This document shows positions 23,089-32,285 of a stretch of DNA of 43,139 bases, piece after piece (positions within the stretch are counted from its first letter, which is position 1; every line of letters starts with the position of its first letter). Below the pieces are notes generated by a model that did no database searches, had not been told where the DNA came from, and saw nothing but the letters and a program-made list of their open reading frames with translations. This stretch comes from Anaerostipes sp. GTDB lineage: Bacteria; Bacillota; Clostridia; Lachnospirales; Lachnospiraceae. The position numbers and the translations under genes were made by a program. The stretch spans positions 1 to 43,139 of the forward strand of contig JAQVEG010000022.1 in the NCBI GenBank assembly GCA_028697725.1. The letters are read 5' to 3'.

Positions 23089-24303
23089 CTATTTTAAATT
23101 CATTGCGGCAATATATCCTGAGGAAAATGCCCATTGTAAATTGTATCCTCCACAAGTTCCATCTACATCCAATAACTCTCCTGTAAAAAATAAACCTTTG
23201 TGGTATTTTGATTCTAATGTTTCTTGGATGACTTCTCTCGTATCAACGCCCCCTACGGTCACCTGAGCCATATCAAATCCTTTATAATTTGAAACAGCAA
23301 CTTGAAAATGTTTTATCATATCCAACATACTCTGCCAGTTAGATTGAGACATACTGGAAACCTGAACAGTAGGCTTTATCTTACATCGTTGTAAAATACA
23401 TTTTGATAACTTACAATTCATACATCCATTTAAAAATTGTTCTATCGTCTTGTATTCACACATTTTTTTCATCTGTTCCATGGTTTCTTCTAAAGTAAGC
23501 ATATCTGGCATTAAATTCAGTTCAATCACTACTTTCTTTTTCTTTCTCAATGCACTGATTGCATAACGACTAATTTGAAATACTGGTATTCCCGATATTC
23601 CATACTTGGTAAATTGGACTTCTCCCCGTTGTGATACTTCCTCCTTGCCATTGACAAACACTTTAATATTACATACTTGTCTTACTCCATGAAGATTCTT
23701 AAAATATGTATCTGGGGATTCTAAGGCTACCAACCCTGGGTATATGTCTGTCATATGATGCCCTAACTGCTTTGCTAGTACATATCCACTTCCATTACTT
23801 CCTAACTTTTCTTGTGCCTTTCCCCCTGTTGAAAGAATGACTTGCCTGCTCTTATAAGTCTTTCCATCCTTATTCTTCATCTCATAAAAATCCACCAGAT
23901 GTTCAATCTTTGATACTTCTACACCAATTTCCATCTCTATCTTTAGGTGCTTCATTGTCTCAATTAAAGTTTCCACCACAGTAAATGCCTGCAAAGAAGC
24001 CGGATAATAGTATCCATTTATCTGAGTGGTCAACATTCCCAAGGATTGAAAAAAAGAAAGAAGTTCTTCTTGGGAAAACTTTTTTAATACATATTCAGAA
24101 AATCCTGGCTGGTTTCCTCGATAAGAAGTTTCCTCCATACAGTCATTTGTTAAATTACATCTTCCATTCCCTGTTGCTAGAATTTTCTTTCCAAGCTTAT
24201 CCATTCGTTCTAGTAAAAGAACTGACTTTTTCTGTTTTTTCGCAGTGATTGCAGCCATCATTCCTGATGCTCCCCCACCAACTACGATCACGTCGTATAT
24301 CAT
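23089..24303 (-). CDS. HI0933/YhiN-family flavoprotein, 404 aa
   Basis: Starts MIYDVIVVGGGASGMMAA (FAD-binding GxGxxG type), then KKILATGNGRCNLTN, and ends FFTGELLDVDGTCGGYNLQWAFSSGYIAA, all signatures of the HI0933 (COG2081) family. It overlaps the end of deoB by 4 bases. The family is a predicted NAD(P)/FAD-dependent oxidoreductase of unknown substrate. Confidence 0.9.
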   Translation of the reverse strand: MIYDVIVVGGGASGMMAAITAKKQKKSVLLLERMDKLGKKILATGNGRCNLTNDCMEETSYRGNQPGFSEYVLKKFSQEELLSFFQSLGMLTTQINGYYYPASLQAFTVVETLIETMKHLKIEMEIGVEVSKIEHLVDFYEMKNKDGKTYKSRQVILSTGGKAQEKLGSNGSGYVLAKQLGHHMTDIYPGLVALESPDTYFKNLHGVRQVCNIKVFVNGKEEVSQRGEVQFTKYGISGIPVFQISRYAISALRKKKKVVIELNLMPDMLTLEETMEQMKKMCEYKTIEQFLNGCMNCKLSKCILQRCKIKPTVQVSSMSQSNWQSMLDMIKHFQVAVSNYKGFDMAQVTVGGVDTREVIQETLESKYHKGLFFTGELLDVDGTCGGYNLQWAFSSGYIAAMNLK

Positions 24304-25469
24304 TTGTTTTGTTCCTCCAAAAAGCTGGTTCCATCTAGTTTTGATTCCACATTAAAATAATCCAGCACTGTGCTTCCAATATCTGCAAAAGTTGAGCGGA
24401 TTCCAATGTTGTATGGATTCTTTTGTCCATAAGTATACATCAACAAAGGAATATATTCTCGAGAATGGTCCGTAGACGCTGTGGATGGATCACATCCATG
24501 GTCTGCCGTTATCATTAAAATATCATCCTCTTTTAATAAATCCAACATCTCAGGGAGTTTTTCATCAAAATAAGTCAACGCCTTTGCATACCCATCAATA
24601 TCATTTCGATGTCCATATAGCATATCATAGTCTACCAAATTGACAAAGCATAATCCATTAAAATCTTTTTTTATCCATTCTATTGTTTGCTCAATTCCAT
24701 CTGCATTTCCCTTGGTATAGGAATACTGTGTCAGTCCTTTTCCTCCAAAAATGTCATGGATTTTGCCAATCCCAATGACATCTAATCCTGATTCTTTTAA
24801 TTGATCCAGCATCGTAGTTCTTGGTGGTTCCAAAGAAAAATCGTGTCGATTGGAAGTTCTCGTAAAATTGCCCTCTACTCCTACAAACGGTCTGGCAATT
24901 ACCCTTGCAACTCCATGCTTTCCAGTTAAAATCTTTCGTGCCGTTCTACAGGCTTGATACAATTCTTCTAAAGGTATAATTTCTTCATGAGCTGCTATTT
25001 GAAACACACTGTCGGCAGATGTATACACAATAAAATTCCCTGTTTTCATATGCTCATCTCCATAATCCTTTATGACTTCTGTTCCTGAATATGGTTGATT
25101 GCATAAGACTCCATGTCCTGTCTGTCTTTCAAACTCGTCTATAATCTCCTTTGGAAATCCTTGAGGATATGTGGGAAATGGTTCTTTGGAAATCATCCCT
25201 GCAATTTCCCAATGTCCCACAGTTGTATCTTTTCCACAGGACTGTTCTGTTAATTTTCCATAAGTTCCAATAACCTCTTTGCACTCACTATGAGCAAGTT
25301 TTACTCCGTCAATAGAAGACAATCCCAGTTTCTCACAATTAGGCATATGAAAATATTTACTTGTAGACGCTGCATAGATTGTATTACTTCCCTGATCATG
25401 GTACTTTGCCGCATCTGGTGCTTCCCCAACACCCACACTGTCCAGCACAATTAAAAATATACGTTTCAT
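24300..25469 (-). CDS. deoB: Phosphopentomutase, 389 aa
   Basis: Interconverts (deoxy)ribose 1- and 5-phosphates in nucleoside salvage. Alkaline-phosphatase-superfamily metal motifs are seen: VLDSVGVGEAPDA at the N-terminus, GKDTTVGHWE (the DTTVGH nucleophile region) and TADHGCDPSTASTDHSREY. A GAGGTGATC site precedes the ATG. No nucleoside phosphorylase gene is adjacent. Confidence 0.96.
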   Translation of the reverse strand: MKRIFLIVLDSVGVGEAPDAAKYHDQGSNTIYAASTSKYFHMPNCEKLGLSSIDGVKLAHSECKEVIGTYGKLTEQSCGKDTTVGHWEIAGMISKEPFPTYPQGFPKEIIDEFERQTGHGVLCNQPYSGTEVIKDYGDEHMKTGNFIVYTSADSVFQIAAHEEIIPLEELYQACRTARKILTGKHGVARVIARPFVGVEGNFTRTSNRHDFSLEPPRTTMLDQLKESGLDVIGIGKIHDIFGGKGLTQYSYTKGNADGIEQTIEWIKKDFNGLCFVNLVDYDMLYGHRNDIDGYAKALTYFDEKLPEMLDLLKEDDILMITADHGCDPSTASTDHSREYIPLLMYTYGQKNPYNIGIRSTFADIGSTVLDYFNVESKLDGTSFLEEQNK

Positions 25470-25512
25470 TTGATCACCTCATTTTTGTCTTTCTCTTCTT
25501 TTCATTATAGCC

Positions 25513-25875
25513 TTAACTACTGTAAGACTCAAGAAAATGATAAACATCCTCAGCACTGTAAAATAGAGTTTTGCTATTTAACATTTTCTTTACTTCCACA
25601 GGAAGATGATCTTCATTTAAATCTGTATATTCAAAGACTTCTTTTGTTTTGGTATTTATTACAACAAGTTCCTTATTCTTAATTGCCAGCTCATATGTTA
25701 TTTTCTTTTTATCTTTTGTCTGATTTGCTTTCTTTTCCTTCATCATTGTGGATTGTACTTGATTTGCCAGTTTTTCATTCCCTTCGTTGTGATAAAACGC
25801 CAAATAGCACATATATGCACAAAGTAAAGTTATCATAATCATATATCCCAATAAAAAACGATTGATTTTGTTCAT
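25513..25875 (-). CDS. BofC-like small membrane-anchored protein, 120 aa
   Basis: The start MNKINRFLLGYMIMITLL at 25875 is chosen for its AAAGGAG site; a start six codons upstream has none. One membrane helix (about 6-28) is followed by a Lys-rich linker. A C-terminal domain of about 60 residues (YELAIKNKELVVINTKTK, then EYTDLNEDHLP and a FLESYSS end) resembles the C-terminal domain of BofC, a forespore protein of bacilli. The resemblance is moderate, so the role is open. The ribosome site and start lie in the loop of a 15-bp inverted repeat. Confidence 0.7.
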   Translation of the reverse strand: MNKINRFLLGYMIMITLLCAYMCYLAFYHNEGNEKLANQVQSTMMKEKKANQTKDKKKITYELAIKNKELVVINTKTKEVFEYTDLNEDHLPVEVKKMLNSKTLFYSAEDVYHFLESYSS

Positions 25876-25919
25876 AAAAACACTCCTTTTCACTAAATGT
25901 TCCCAAAATCAATCGTTTT
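25855..25919. repeat. 15-bp perfect inverted repeat around a start codon
   Basis: AAAACGATTGATTTT (25855-25869) and AAAATCAATCGTTTT (25905-25919) are exact reverse complements, 35 bases apart. On the minus strand the loop holds the AAGGAG site and the ATG at 25875, and the second arm codes for the first residues KINRF. The hairpin could act on initiation of the 120-aa gene. It could also serve as a transcription end for the gene finishing at 25928. Confidence 0.7.
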
Positions 25920-25927
25920 ATTCAACT

Positions 25928-27034
25928 TTATTCTATACTATAATAAATATAATAATGTCCATTGGCATGTTTCTTTGCTTTTACCACTTTTACATAATAA
26001 GTTCCTGTTCCATATCTTAAACGAATCTTTTTTGTTTTGTTTTTCTTTCCCTGTTTCAAAGTAACTTTTTGAATTGGCTTTTTTCGGCCTTTTTTATAAA
26101 TGTATACTTTCAAATCACTTGTGTTAATATCAAAACTCAAGTTAAGGTAATGTTTCTTTTTTAAAGATTTTCTTTGAATTCGATACCATCTTGCCTTCTT
26201 CTGTAAAATAGTTACAAGTTGATTTTTTGCAACATTATTTTTTAGCCGAGAAGCCTTTGACTTTTTATATCTATAAGTTCCCGTATCCTTATACAAATGA
26301 TACTGCATGGTAAATCCTTGATTCTTTGCTGTCTTTGTCTTGATTCGATATCGTCCTTTATCAAGTCCATATAACATATCACTAGAAGAACTTCCTTTAA
26401 ATGTTGCTCTTTTTGTAACCTTAACCCACTTTTTACCGTTCCATTTTTCTATATATGCATAAATTGGATGCTTGCCATTCATGACAGAACAAATCTCAAA
26501 GACAACAATCTTTCGTTTGGAAAGTGAAAAGCTATGACTCACATAAGATCCAGTTCCTGATTGTAACGAGGTTTTTTCCTTTTTTATATTGGATAAATGA
26601 TCTGTATATATCATCGCTGTTAGTGTAATTGTTCTTTTCTCTTTGGGCAGCTGAATATAATAGTCTCCTGGTGTAGTCTTTAGCTGAAGAAAGCTGTCAT
26701 CTGCATTAAATGTTCCAATTTTCTTTTTCGATTGATTTAACACTGTTAAATTATGCATCTGCTCCGATAAATCCGTAAGCATTAAAGTTCCTCCCTTTTT
26801 TACCGAAACTTTAATATATCGCTTCCCGTCAATTCCCACATAAGACTGATTATATTGAAAAGAACCACCATTTTTCAAATATGAGAGGAAATCCTCAAAA
26901 TAAGAAAAAGCTGGTGCTGTAATCTCTGTATAATTTTCTTTTACTGCTCCTTTTACTTTTGCTTCTTTTGGCAAGCAAAACATTGCCACAAATAAGAAAA
27001 AGCAACATATAAGTTGTCTTTGTTTTCGTTTCAT
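25928..27034 (-). CDS. Secreted basic protein, beta-rich, 368 aa
   Basis: A signal peptide (MKRKQRQLICCFFLFVAMFC) precedes a strongly basic chain with alternating hydrophobic and Lys/Tyr-rich segments. Three sections share a pattern ending in G-x-Y-Y-(V/I)-(K/Q) (GDYYIQLP, GRYRIKTK, GTYYVKVVK). These resemble the bacterial pre-peptidase C-terminal or jelly-roll type domains of cell-surface proteins. I see no catalytic motif or sortase signal. A cell-wall or extracellular-matrix adhesin-like role is a guess. Confidence 0.75.
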   Translation of the reverse strand: MKRKQRQLICCFFLFVAMFCLPKEAKVKGAVKENYTEITAPAFSYFEDFLSYLKNGGSFQYNQSYVGIDGKRYIKVSVKKGGTLMLTDLSEQMHNLTVLNQSKKKIGTFNADDSFLQLKTTPGDYYIQLPKEKRTITLTAMIYTDHLSNIKKEKTSLQSGTGSYVSHSFSLSKRKIVVFEICSVMNGKHPIYAYIEKWNGKKWVKVTKRATFKGSSSSDMLYGLDKGRYRIKTKTAKNQGFTMQYHLYKDTGTYRYKKSKASRLKNNVAKNQLVTILQKKARWYRIQRKSLKKKHYLNLSFDINTSDLKVYIYKKGRKKPIQKVTLKQGKKNKTKKIRLRYGTGTYYVKVVKAKKHANGHYYIYYSIE

Positions 27035-27125
27035 ATCATCTTCTCCTACGTAAATATACTAGGACTATCATATATGATTTCACACACTTATATGTTGCAA
27101 TTCTATTATTATTCTATTAAAACTT

Positions 27126-28781
27126 TTACAATAACTTAAATTTCTTGGCAAAACGAACTAAAATACTTCCTTTTGGCACTTCAAGAAGTTCGCTTTCCGT
27201 AAACACTTGTAATTTAATAATACAAACAAAGTAAATCAATGCTCCAACTGCCATAGAAACCACAATACAAAGTGCAAATGCCAAACTTGTTGCTGCCATC
27301 ATATGATTAAATACAAATTGAATTGCAAAAACTACGATTCCCATGATAAGAGCAGAAATACAAGGCTTTATAAAAGTCTTTGACAATTCTTGCTTATAGG
27401 ATGTGTATTTTTTTATTGATCTGGCATTTAGAATACACATTGCAAAAGAAAAGATCATAGTTGCAAATACTAATGCATATGCATTGGTGTTGGTAAACAA
27501 CAATAAAAGTACAATGGTAATTAAATTAAGGATAACTGAGATTACAGAATGCCGTACTGGGACTCTCATTTTTCCCATACCTTGTAAGATACCATTGGTC
27601 AATGTTGATAAACAATAAAAAACAATAGAGATAGAACCAATTCGCAGTAAATTAGGTCCTAATCCAAAACTCTTGATTGGACCAAACAACAACCCAACTA
27701 ACGGTTTTGCCAAGACACCCATCCCAACAGCACAAGGGATTGAAATCATCATAGTAAATCGAATTGCAGTATTAATACTGTGATTCATTTTATCTTTGTC
27801 GTTTAACACATATGCCCCTGAAATATCAGGAACAATCGCATTAGAGAGTGCAGAAGCCAATGCTACTGGTACATTGATTAATACATTATATTGATTTGAA
27901 AAAACTCCATATAAAACTGCCGCCTCATGTGCTGCAACATTTTTATAACTTAAAATAATATTAAACAACGTAGAGTCAATGATTGCACTACAATTGTAAA
28001 TTGCCGTACTGAAAATAACTGGTGTAATTGTAAGCAGCAGAATTTTGAATATTTTACTATAAGATTCTACTTCCTTTGTTTTGTCATGTCTCATATATGC
28101 TTTTGCACGTTTTGAATAAGCCAGATAAATAATCAAACAAAACAATAAACCGATTAAAACACCAGCTCCTGTACCTAACGCACTTCCAGCAGCTCCGTAT
28201 TTTGCAATATTAAACTTTACAGTTTTGGTTGCCTCCAAATTCAAGTATGGCATCGCAAGTACATAAGCCATTAAAACACTGACAACTGCATTTAAAATCT
28301 GTTCAATAATCTGTGATATGGACGTAGGCACCATTGTGGAATGTCCTTGAAAATAACCACGTAACACACCTAAGATTCCTGAAAAGAATATTGTTGGTGC
28401 CATTACTCGAAGGGCAAGAATTGCTCCTGGCTGATTAGGAATTAAAACTGGTGCTGCAATATAAGCAAACAGTGCTGCAATTCCTCCAACGATAACAGCA
28501 TAAATCAACGCTCCATAAAAAATTCTCTGTGCATTTTTATATTCTTTCATAGCCAAACGAGCCGAAATAGACTTGGATACTGCCAAAGGAATACTAAAAG
28601 ACGCAATCAATAAAATAATACTATATACGTTATATGCAAATCCATAATATCCCATTCCCTGATCGCCAATAATGGCTGTTAATGGTCTTCGGTATAACAA
28701 TCCAATGACTCGGCACACTAAGGACGCAATGGCCATAATTGACCCTTGAATTAAAAATCCATTCTTTTGTTTTTTACTCAT
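27126..28781 (-). CDS. MurJ/SpoVB-type lipid II or polysaccharide flippase, 551 aa
   Basis: A MOP-superfamily membrane protein with about 14 helices. It starts MSKKQKNGFLIQGSIMAIASLVCRVIGLLYRRPL and continues GDQGMGYYGFAYNVYSI and GVLRGYFQGHSTMVPTSISQIIEQ. These are the signatures of the B. subtilis YtgP (MurJ)/SpoVB group that carries cell-wall precursors across the membrane. Which of the two roles (growth or cortex synthesis) it serves cannot be told from the sequence. Its start follows ybeY by 7 bases. Confidence 0.9.
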   Translation of the reverse strand: MSKKQKNGFLIQGSIMAIASLVCRVIGLLYRRPLTAIIGDQGMGYYGFAYNVYSIILLIASFSIPLAVSKSISARLAMKEYKNAQRIFYGALIYAVIVGGIAALFAYIAAPVLIPNQPGAILALRVMAPTIFFSGILGVLRGYFQGHSTMVPTSISQIIEQILNAVVSVLMAYVLAMPYLNLEATKTVKFNIAKYGAAGSALGTGAGVLIGLLFCLIIYLAYSKRAKAYMRHDKTKEVESYSKIFKILLLTITPVIFSTAIYNCSAIIDSTLFNIILSYKNVAAHEAAVLYGVFSNQYNVLINVPVALASALSNAIVPDISGAYVLNDKDKMNHSINTAIRFTMMISIPCAVGMGVLAKPLVGLLFGPIKSFGLGPNLLRIGSISIVFYCLSTLTNGILQGMGKMRVPVRHSVISVILNLITIVLLLLFTNTNAYALVFATMIFSFAMCILNARSIKKYTSYKQELSKTFIKPCISALIMGIVVFAIQFVFNHMMAATSLAFALCIVVSMAVGALIYFVCIIKLQVFTESELLEVPKGSILVRFAKKFKLL

Positions 28782-28788
28782 AAAAACC

Positions 28789-29286
28789 TCAATCTCTTGT
28801 ATAATTTGCTATTAACAAAATTTCATTTTGCATTTTTTCCATCTCAATTCGTTCATTCTCTTCTTCGTGGTCATACCCACACAAATGAAGCATACTATGA
28901 GCTACTAAAAAAGCAAATTCTCTTACAGAACTATGTCCATACAATTTTGCTTGTTCATTTACCTTATCCATAGAAATTACAATATCCCCAAGAAGCATTT
29001 CTCCAGTATCTGGGTGAAACAAAGTAATATCATTCTCCACCACAGAAAAATCTCCTGGTGTTTTAAATTCAATCATTGGAAAAGATAGTACATCTGTTGG
29101 ACGGTCAATTCCTCTTTGCTCTAAATTAATCTGATGGATGGCTGGGTTGTCAACTAGCATAAGATTCACTTCAATCTCATAAGGACATTGAAGAAAATCA
29201 AGTGCCGCATTTACCACATCATCTGTAATCTTCTTATAATCAATAGAAACTGGGTCTAAATATTCATTTTCAATGTATATATTCAT
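28789..29286 (-). CDS. ybeY: rRNA maturation endoribonuclease YbeY, 165 aa
   Basis: The zinc signature HSMLHLCGYDH (H-x3-H-x5-H, about residues 130-140) and RPTDVLSFPM identify YbeY, which takes part in 16S rRNA 3'-end maturation and ribosome quality control. The gene order phoH-ybeY is the usual one in Firmicutes. Confidence 0.96.
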   Translation of the reverse strand: MNIYIENEYLDPVSIDYKKITDDVVNAALDFLQCPYEIEVNLMLVDNPAIHQINLEQRGIDRPTDVLSFPMIEFKTPGDFSVVENDITLFHPDTGEMLLGDIVISMDKVNEQAKLYGHSSVREFAFLVAHSMLHLCGYDHEEENERIEMEKMQNEILLIANYTRD

Positions 29287-29287
29287 A

Positions 29288-30295
29288 CTACTTCCTTACT
29301 CTTTTTGTATTGCTTTTACGATTGTTCTTTTTCTTATTTTTTGTAGATTCATATTTATCATATGCCGTTACAATCTTTTGAACAAGAGGATGACGAACAA
29401 CATCTTTACTTGTAAGCTCAGATATTCCAATGTCATCAATTCGCCCCAACACTCTAAGTGCTTCTTCCAATCCAGAAATAGAATCAAAAGGTAAATCTTT
29501 TTGTGTCAAATCTCCTGTAACAATTGCTTTGGAGCCAAATCCAATTCGAGTTAAAAACATCTTCATTTGTGCAGGCGTTGTATTCTGTGCTTCATCTAAC
29601 ACAACAAATGCATTATCTAAGGTTCTTCCTCTCATGTAGGCTAATGGTGCTACTTCAATCAAACCACTTTCCATATTCTTAAGGAATGGCTCTGCACCCA
29701 TAATTTCATATAATGCATCATATAGTGGTCGTAAATAGGGATCTACCTTGCTTTGTAAATCTCCTGGCAAAAATCCTAACTTTTCCCCCGCTTCAATGGC
29801 TGGTCTTGTTAAAATAATTCGATTCACTTCATTGTTCTTAAATGCAGTGATTGCAGCTGCCATAGCGAGATAAGTCTTTCCTGTTCCCGCAGGCCCCACT
29901 CCAAAAGTTATCATCTTGTCTTGAATCTGTTGAATATATTTCTTTTGTCCTAATGTTTTTGCTTTTACAGGTTTTCCCTGTACTGTATGACAAATAATAT
30001 CCTTATCAAGTTCAATCAAAGTTCCACTCTCATTTGTTGCAGTCAATGATAATGCATAATTAACATTCTGTTCTGTAATTGTATTTCCCCTTTTTGAAAG
30101 TTCCAGCAATTCAAAAATAACATCCTCTGCCTTTTGAACCCCCTTTTCACTTCCAATAATTTTAATTTGGTCACCTCTTAAAACAAGACTGACATGAAGG
30201 GTCTTTTCGATTTTCTTCATGTACATATCAAATTGACCAAATACATTTCCACCATGTGCTGCTGGAAAATCTATATCTTTTTCGATTGGATTCAT
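29288..30295 (-). CDS. PhoH-family ATPase, 335 aa
   Basis: Walker A GPAGTGKTYLA (about 140-150), Walker B FVVLDEAQNT and RPAIEAGEKLGFLPGD match PhoH-like proteins. An N-terminal KH-like segment (VLRGDQIKIIGSEKGV) suggests RNA binding. The start MNPIEKDID at 30295 is chosen for the GAGGAGA site 7 bases before it. Its neighbours are yqfD and ybeY, as in many Firmicutes. Function is probably in RNA metabolism. Confidence 0.93.
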   Translation of the reverse strand: MNPIEKDIDFPAAHGGNVFGQFDMYMKKIEKTLHVSLVLRGDQIKIIGSEKGVQKAEDVIFELLELSKRGNTITEQNVNYALSLTATNESGTLIELDKDIICHTVQGKPVKAKTLGQKKYIQQIQDKMITFGVGPAGTGKTYLAMAAAITAFKNNEVNRIILTRPAIEAGEKLGFLPGDLQSKVDPYLRPLYDALYEIMGAEPFLKNMESGLIEVAPLAYMRGRTLDNAFVVLDEAQNTTPAQMKMFLTRIGFGSKAIVTGDLTQKDLPFDSISGLEEALRVLGRIDDIGISELTSKDVVRHPLVQKIVTAYDKYESTKNKKKNNRKSNTKRVRK

Positions 30296-30377
30296 ATTAA
30301 TTCTCCTCGTCATCATTCTATTTCATTCTTGTGTAGTTTACCATTACAAGCTTGTAATTTCAAGTTTATCACTTATA

Positions 30378-31616
30378 TTACTTTGGTTGTGCAGTGGTTG
30401 GAGTAATATATTTTTCTTGTTTTTTCGTCAATGGATGAATATTTCTGATTTTTCCTACGGATTCCTCTACAACGAAATATCCCTTTGCCTCTGCATTGTT
30501 CTTTTTATACTCATAGGTTATTTTTTCTCCTAAAATGCGAATACCCTTTTCCTTTAATTGTTTTTTATATTTCACGACTCTTTTTTTCAATATGTTCTTT
30601 CCCTGTGTTTCTTTTAATGTTTCCTTTTTAACTTCGTATTCTTTTTGCTTCTGAAATACAACAGAGGCTGGAAGATAGAATTCTCCCCATAATTTTAGTC
30701 TTTTTTCTTTTTGAAGTATATCTGTATGAAATATCTTTTTCTTAATAGGAAGTGAAATATTTAAATTTCCTATCTTTATATTAGATATTTGATTTCTTGT
30801 ATTTATATATTGTTTTTTATATTGAACCACTGGGATACTCTCGTAATATAATTCCTTGGTTTTCAAATAAACCGTTCCATCTGCCTTGATTTTATCCGTC
30901 TGGGTCTTTTGAAAATCATCGCTATAATAGTAAATCAATCCTGAAATCAAGGTGTCTCCCTCCTTTACTTTTGTTCCTGGTCTTACTAGAGGGGTTCCAT
31001 TCTTAATAGACAAAAATGTAACAACGCCTGTTTTATTTGAAACAATATCACAAGGTTTTTTTACATTTTGTGTTGTATTTTGATCCAGAGTTTCTTTTAT
31101 ATCAATTTTTAATCTTGTTCCTGTCATAGAACAAGAAACCCATGCAATCTTTTTAAATTGTTCCCGAATTCTTTCCTCTAAGATATTGCAATCAATGCTA
31201 TGCTTATATGTGCCAATCTTATAATGTTCCTTTTCTGCAAACTTTAAAATAGTTTCTTTGGAATAAGTCTCAACACCAGTCACCGTTATGTTCCAAACAA
31301 ACTGGGATAGCAGAAAAACTAACAACACGCACAATGACATTCCAAGAAAAAAGGATTTTCTCTTTTTGTGTTTTACGAAAAAAAAAGGAAGTCCATGCCC
31401 TCCTATGGTTTGAATCTTTGTATTTGTCTTTTTTGAAACAGCAATTAAATCTTTATAACAGCTTCTTTTTATAAGGAAACGATAACCATTTTCCACTGGC
31501 TTTAATTTCCACATAACAATGCCTTGTTTAGAACAAAGATTTAAACATCGTTCCATAGAAACTCCAGACATTTCAATTTCGTATGTACCAATAATAAAAA
31601 GTATTCCTGAAGTCAT
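30378..31616 (-). CDS. yqfD: Sporulation protein YqfD, 412 aa
   Basis: A membrane-anchored protein of the YqfD/SpoIV family. A cytoplasmic part (MERCLNLCSKQGI) precedes a single membrane helix (about 89-108), then the long external part with a ...TVTGVETYSKETILKF pattern. The operon neighbour yqfC is directly upstream and overlaps by 4 bases. A GGGAGGAAACGC site precedes the ATG. In bacilli yqfD is made in the mother cell during sporulation; its exact role is not settled. Confidence 0.93.
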   Translation of the reverse strand: MTSGILFIIGTYEIEMSGVSMERCLNLCSKQGIVMWKLKPVENGYRFLIKRSCYKDLIAVSKKTNTKIQTIGGHGLPFFFVKHKKRKSFFLGMSLCVLLVFLLSQFVWNITVTGVETYSKETILKFAEKEHYKIGTYKHSIDCNILEERIREQFKKIAWVSCSMTGTRLKIDIKETLDQNTTQNVKKPCDIVSNKTGVVTFLSIKNGTPLVRPGTKVKEGDTLISGLIYYYSDDFQKTQTDKIKADGTVYLKTKELYYESIPVVQYKKQYINTRNQISNIKIGNLNISLPIKKKIFHTDILQKEKRLKLWGEFYLPASVVFQKQKEYEVKKETLKETQGKNILKKRVVKYKKQLKEKGIRILGEKITYEYKKNNAEAKGYFVVEESVGKIRNIHPLTKKQEKYITPTTAQPK

Positions 31617-31849
31617 GCGTTTCCTCCCGATTCATACTCTAATTTTTTAATTGTTCCTATTACTTTCATAGTTTCATACGAATAATATTGAATTGTTAAA
31701 CCTTCCCCATAGATTGTAAGCCTGCGTTTCTTTCCAAGAATACAGATTTCCCCTGCATCATAAGATTTAATTCCTTTATAATTTTCAATTAGAATTTGCT
31801 GACATCCTGTTAATGTAACAAGAAAATCATCACTTATAATATCATTCAA
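31613..31849 (-). CDS. yqfC: YqfC/YabP-family sporulation protein, 78 aa
   Basis: The pattern CQQILIENYKGIKSYDAGEI and LTIYGEGLTIQYYS is that of the YabP/YqfC domain. The gene is directly upstream of yqfD, the conserved order. It is slightly shorter than B. subtilis YqfC at the N-terminus. A GAGGT-like site precedes the ATG. Confidence 0.9.
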   Translation of the reverse strand: MNDIISDDFLVTLTGCQQILIENYKGIKSYDAGEICILGKKRRLTIYGEGLTIQYYSYETMKVIGTIKKLEYESGGNA

Positions 31850-31912
31850 TATAGAACCTCAATCCAAAACTTGCTGGCCAAACGTATATGATCACAAATC
31901 TAATATATGCAA

Positions 31913-31946
31913 AAGAAAAGCACCATATACCAAAGTATATGATGCT
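31913..31946 (-). terminator. Terminator of rpsU
   Basis: The stem AGCACCATATAC/GTATATGATGCT (31919-31946, one GU pair) is followed on the minus strand by TTTTCTTTTGC. It lies just after the rpsU stop. Confidence 0.85.
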
Positions 31947-31954
31947 AAATTCTA

Positions 31955-32131
31955 TTATTTTACTTTTCTCTTACGAGCCGCTTCAGATTTCTTCTTACGA
32001 CGAACACTTGGTTTCTCGTAATGCTCTCTTTTACGGATTTCTTGTTGAATACCGGCTTTTGCACAGTTTCTCTTAAATCTACGAAGAGCGCTATCTAAAG
32101 TCTCATTTTCTTTAACTATTACGTTAGACAT
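31955..32131 (-). CDS. rpsU: 30S ribosomal protein S21, 58 aa
   Basis: The start [21 protein letters not shown] at 32131 and the basic tail [15 protein letters not shown] are those of S21. A frame extension to 32170 lacks family match. A GGAGGTCAGGAAT segment precedes the ATG. Confidence 0.97.
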   Translation of the reverse strand: MSNVIVKENETLDSALRRFKRNCAKAGIQQEIRKREHYEKPSVRRKKKSEAARKRKVK

Positions 32132-32204
32132 TCTTATTCCTGACCTCCCCTCCAGTCGTATATTGTGCATTAAGACTGTTTGGGTATTTTTCTTGCACTA
32201 GATT

Positions 32205-32232
32205 ATTATACCATAATACGAGATTTCGTCAA
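32205..32232 (-). promoter_or_regulatory. Promoter of rpsU
   Basis: On the minus strand -35 TTGACG (32227-32232), 16 bases, -10 TATAAT (32205-32210), about 75 bases upstream of the start. It stands between alaS and rpsU. Confidence 0.8.
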
Positions 32233-32285
32233 TTGTTTTTTCGTATTTTTTGATATTTTTTTGATATTTTTTCAACCATGTTTTT

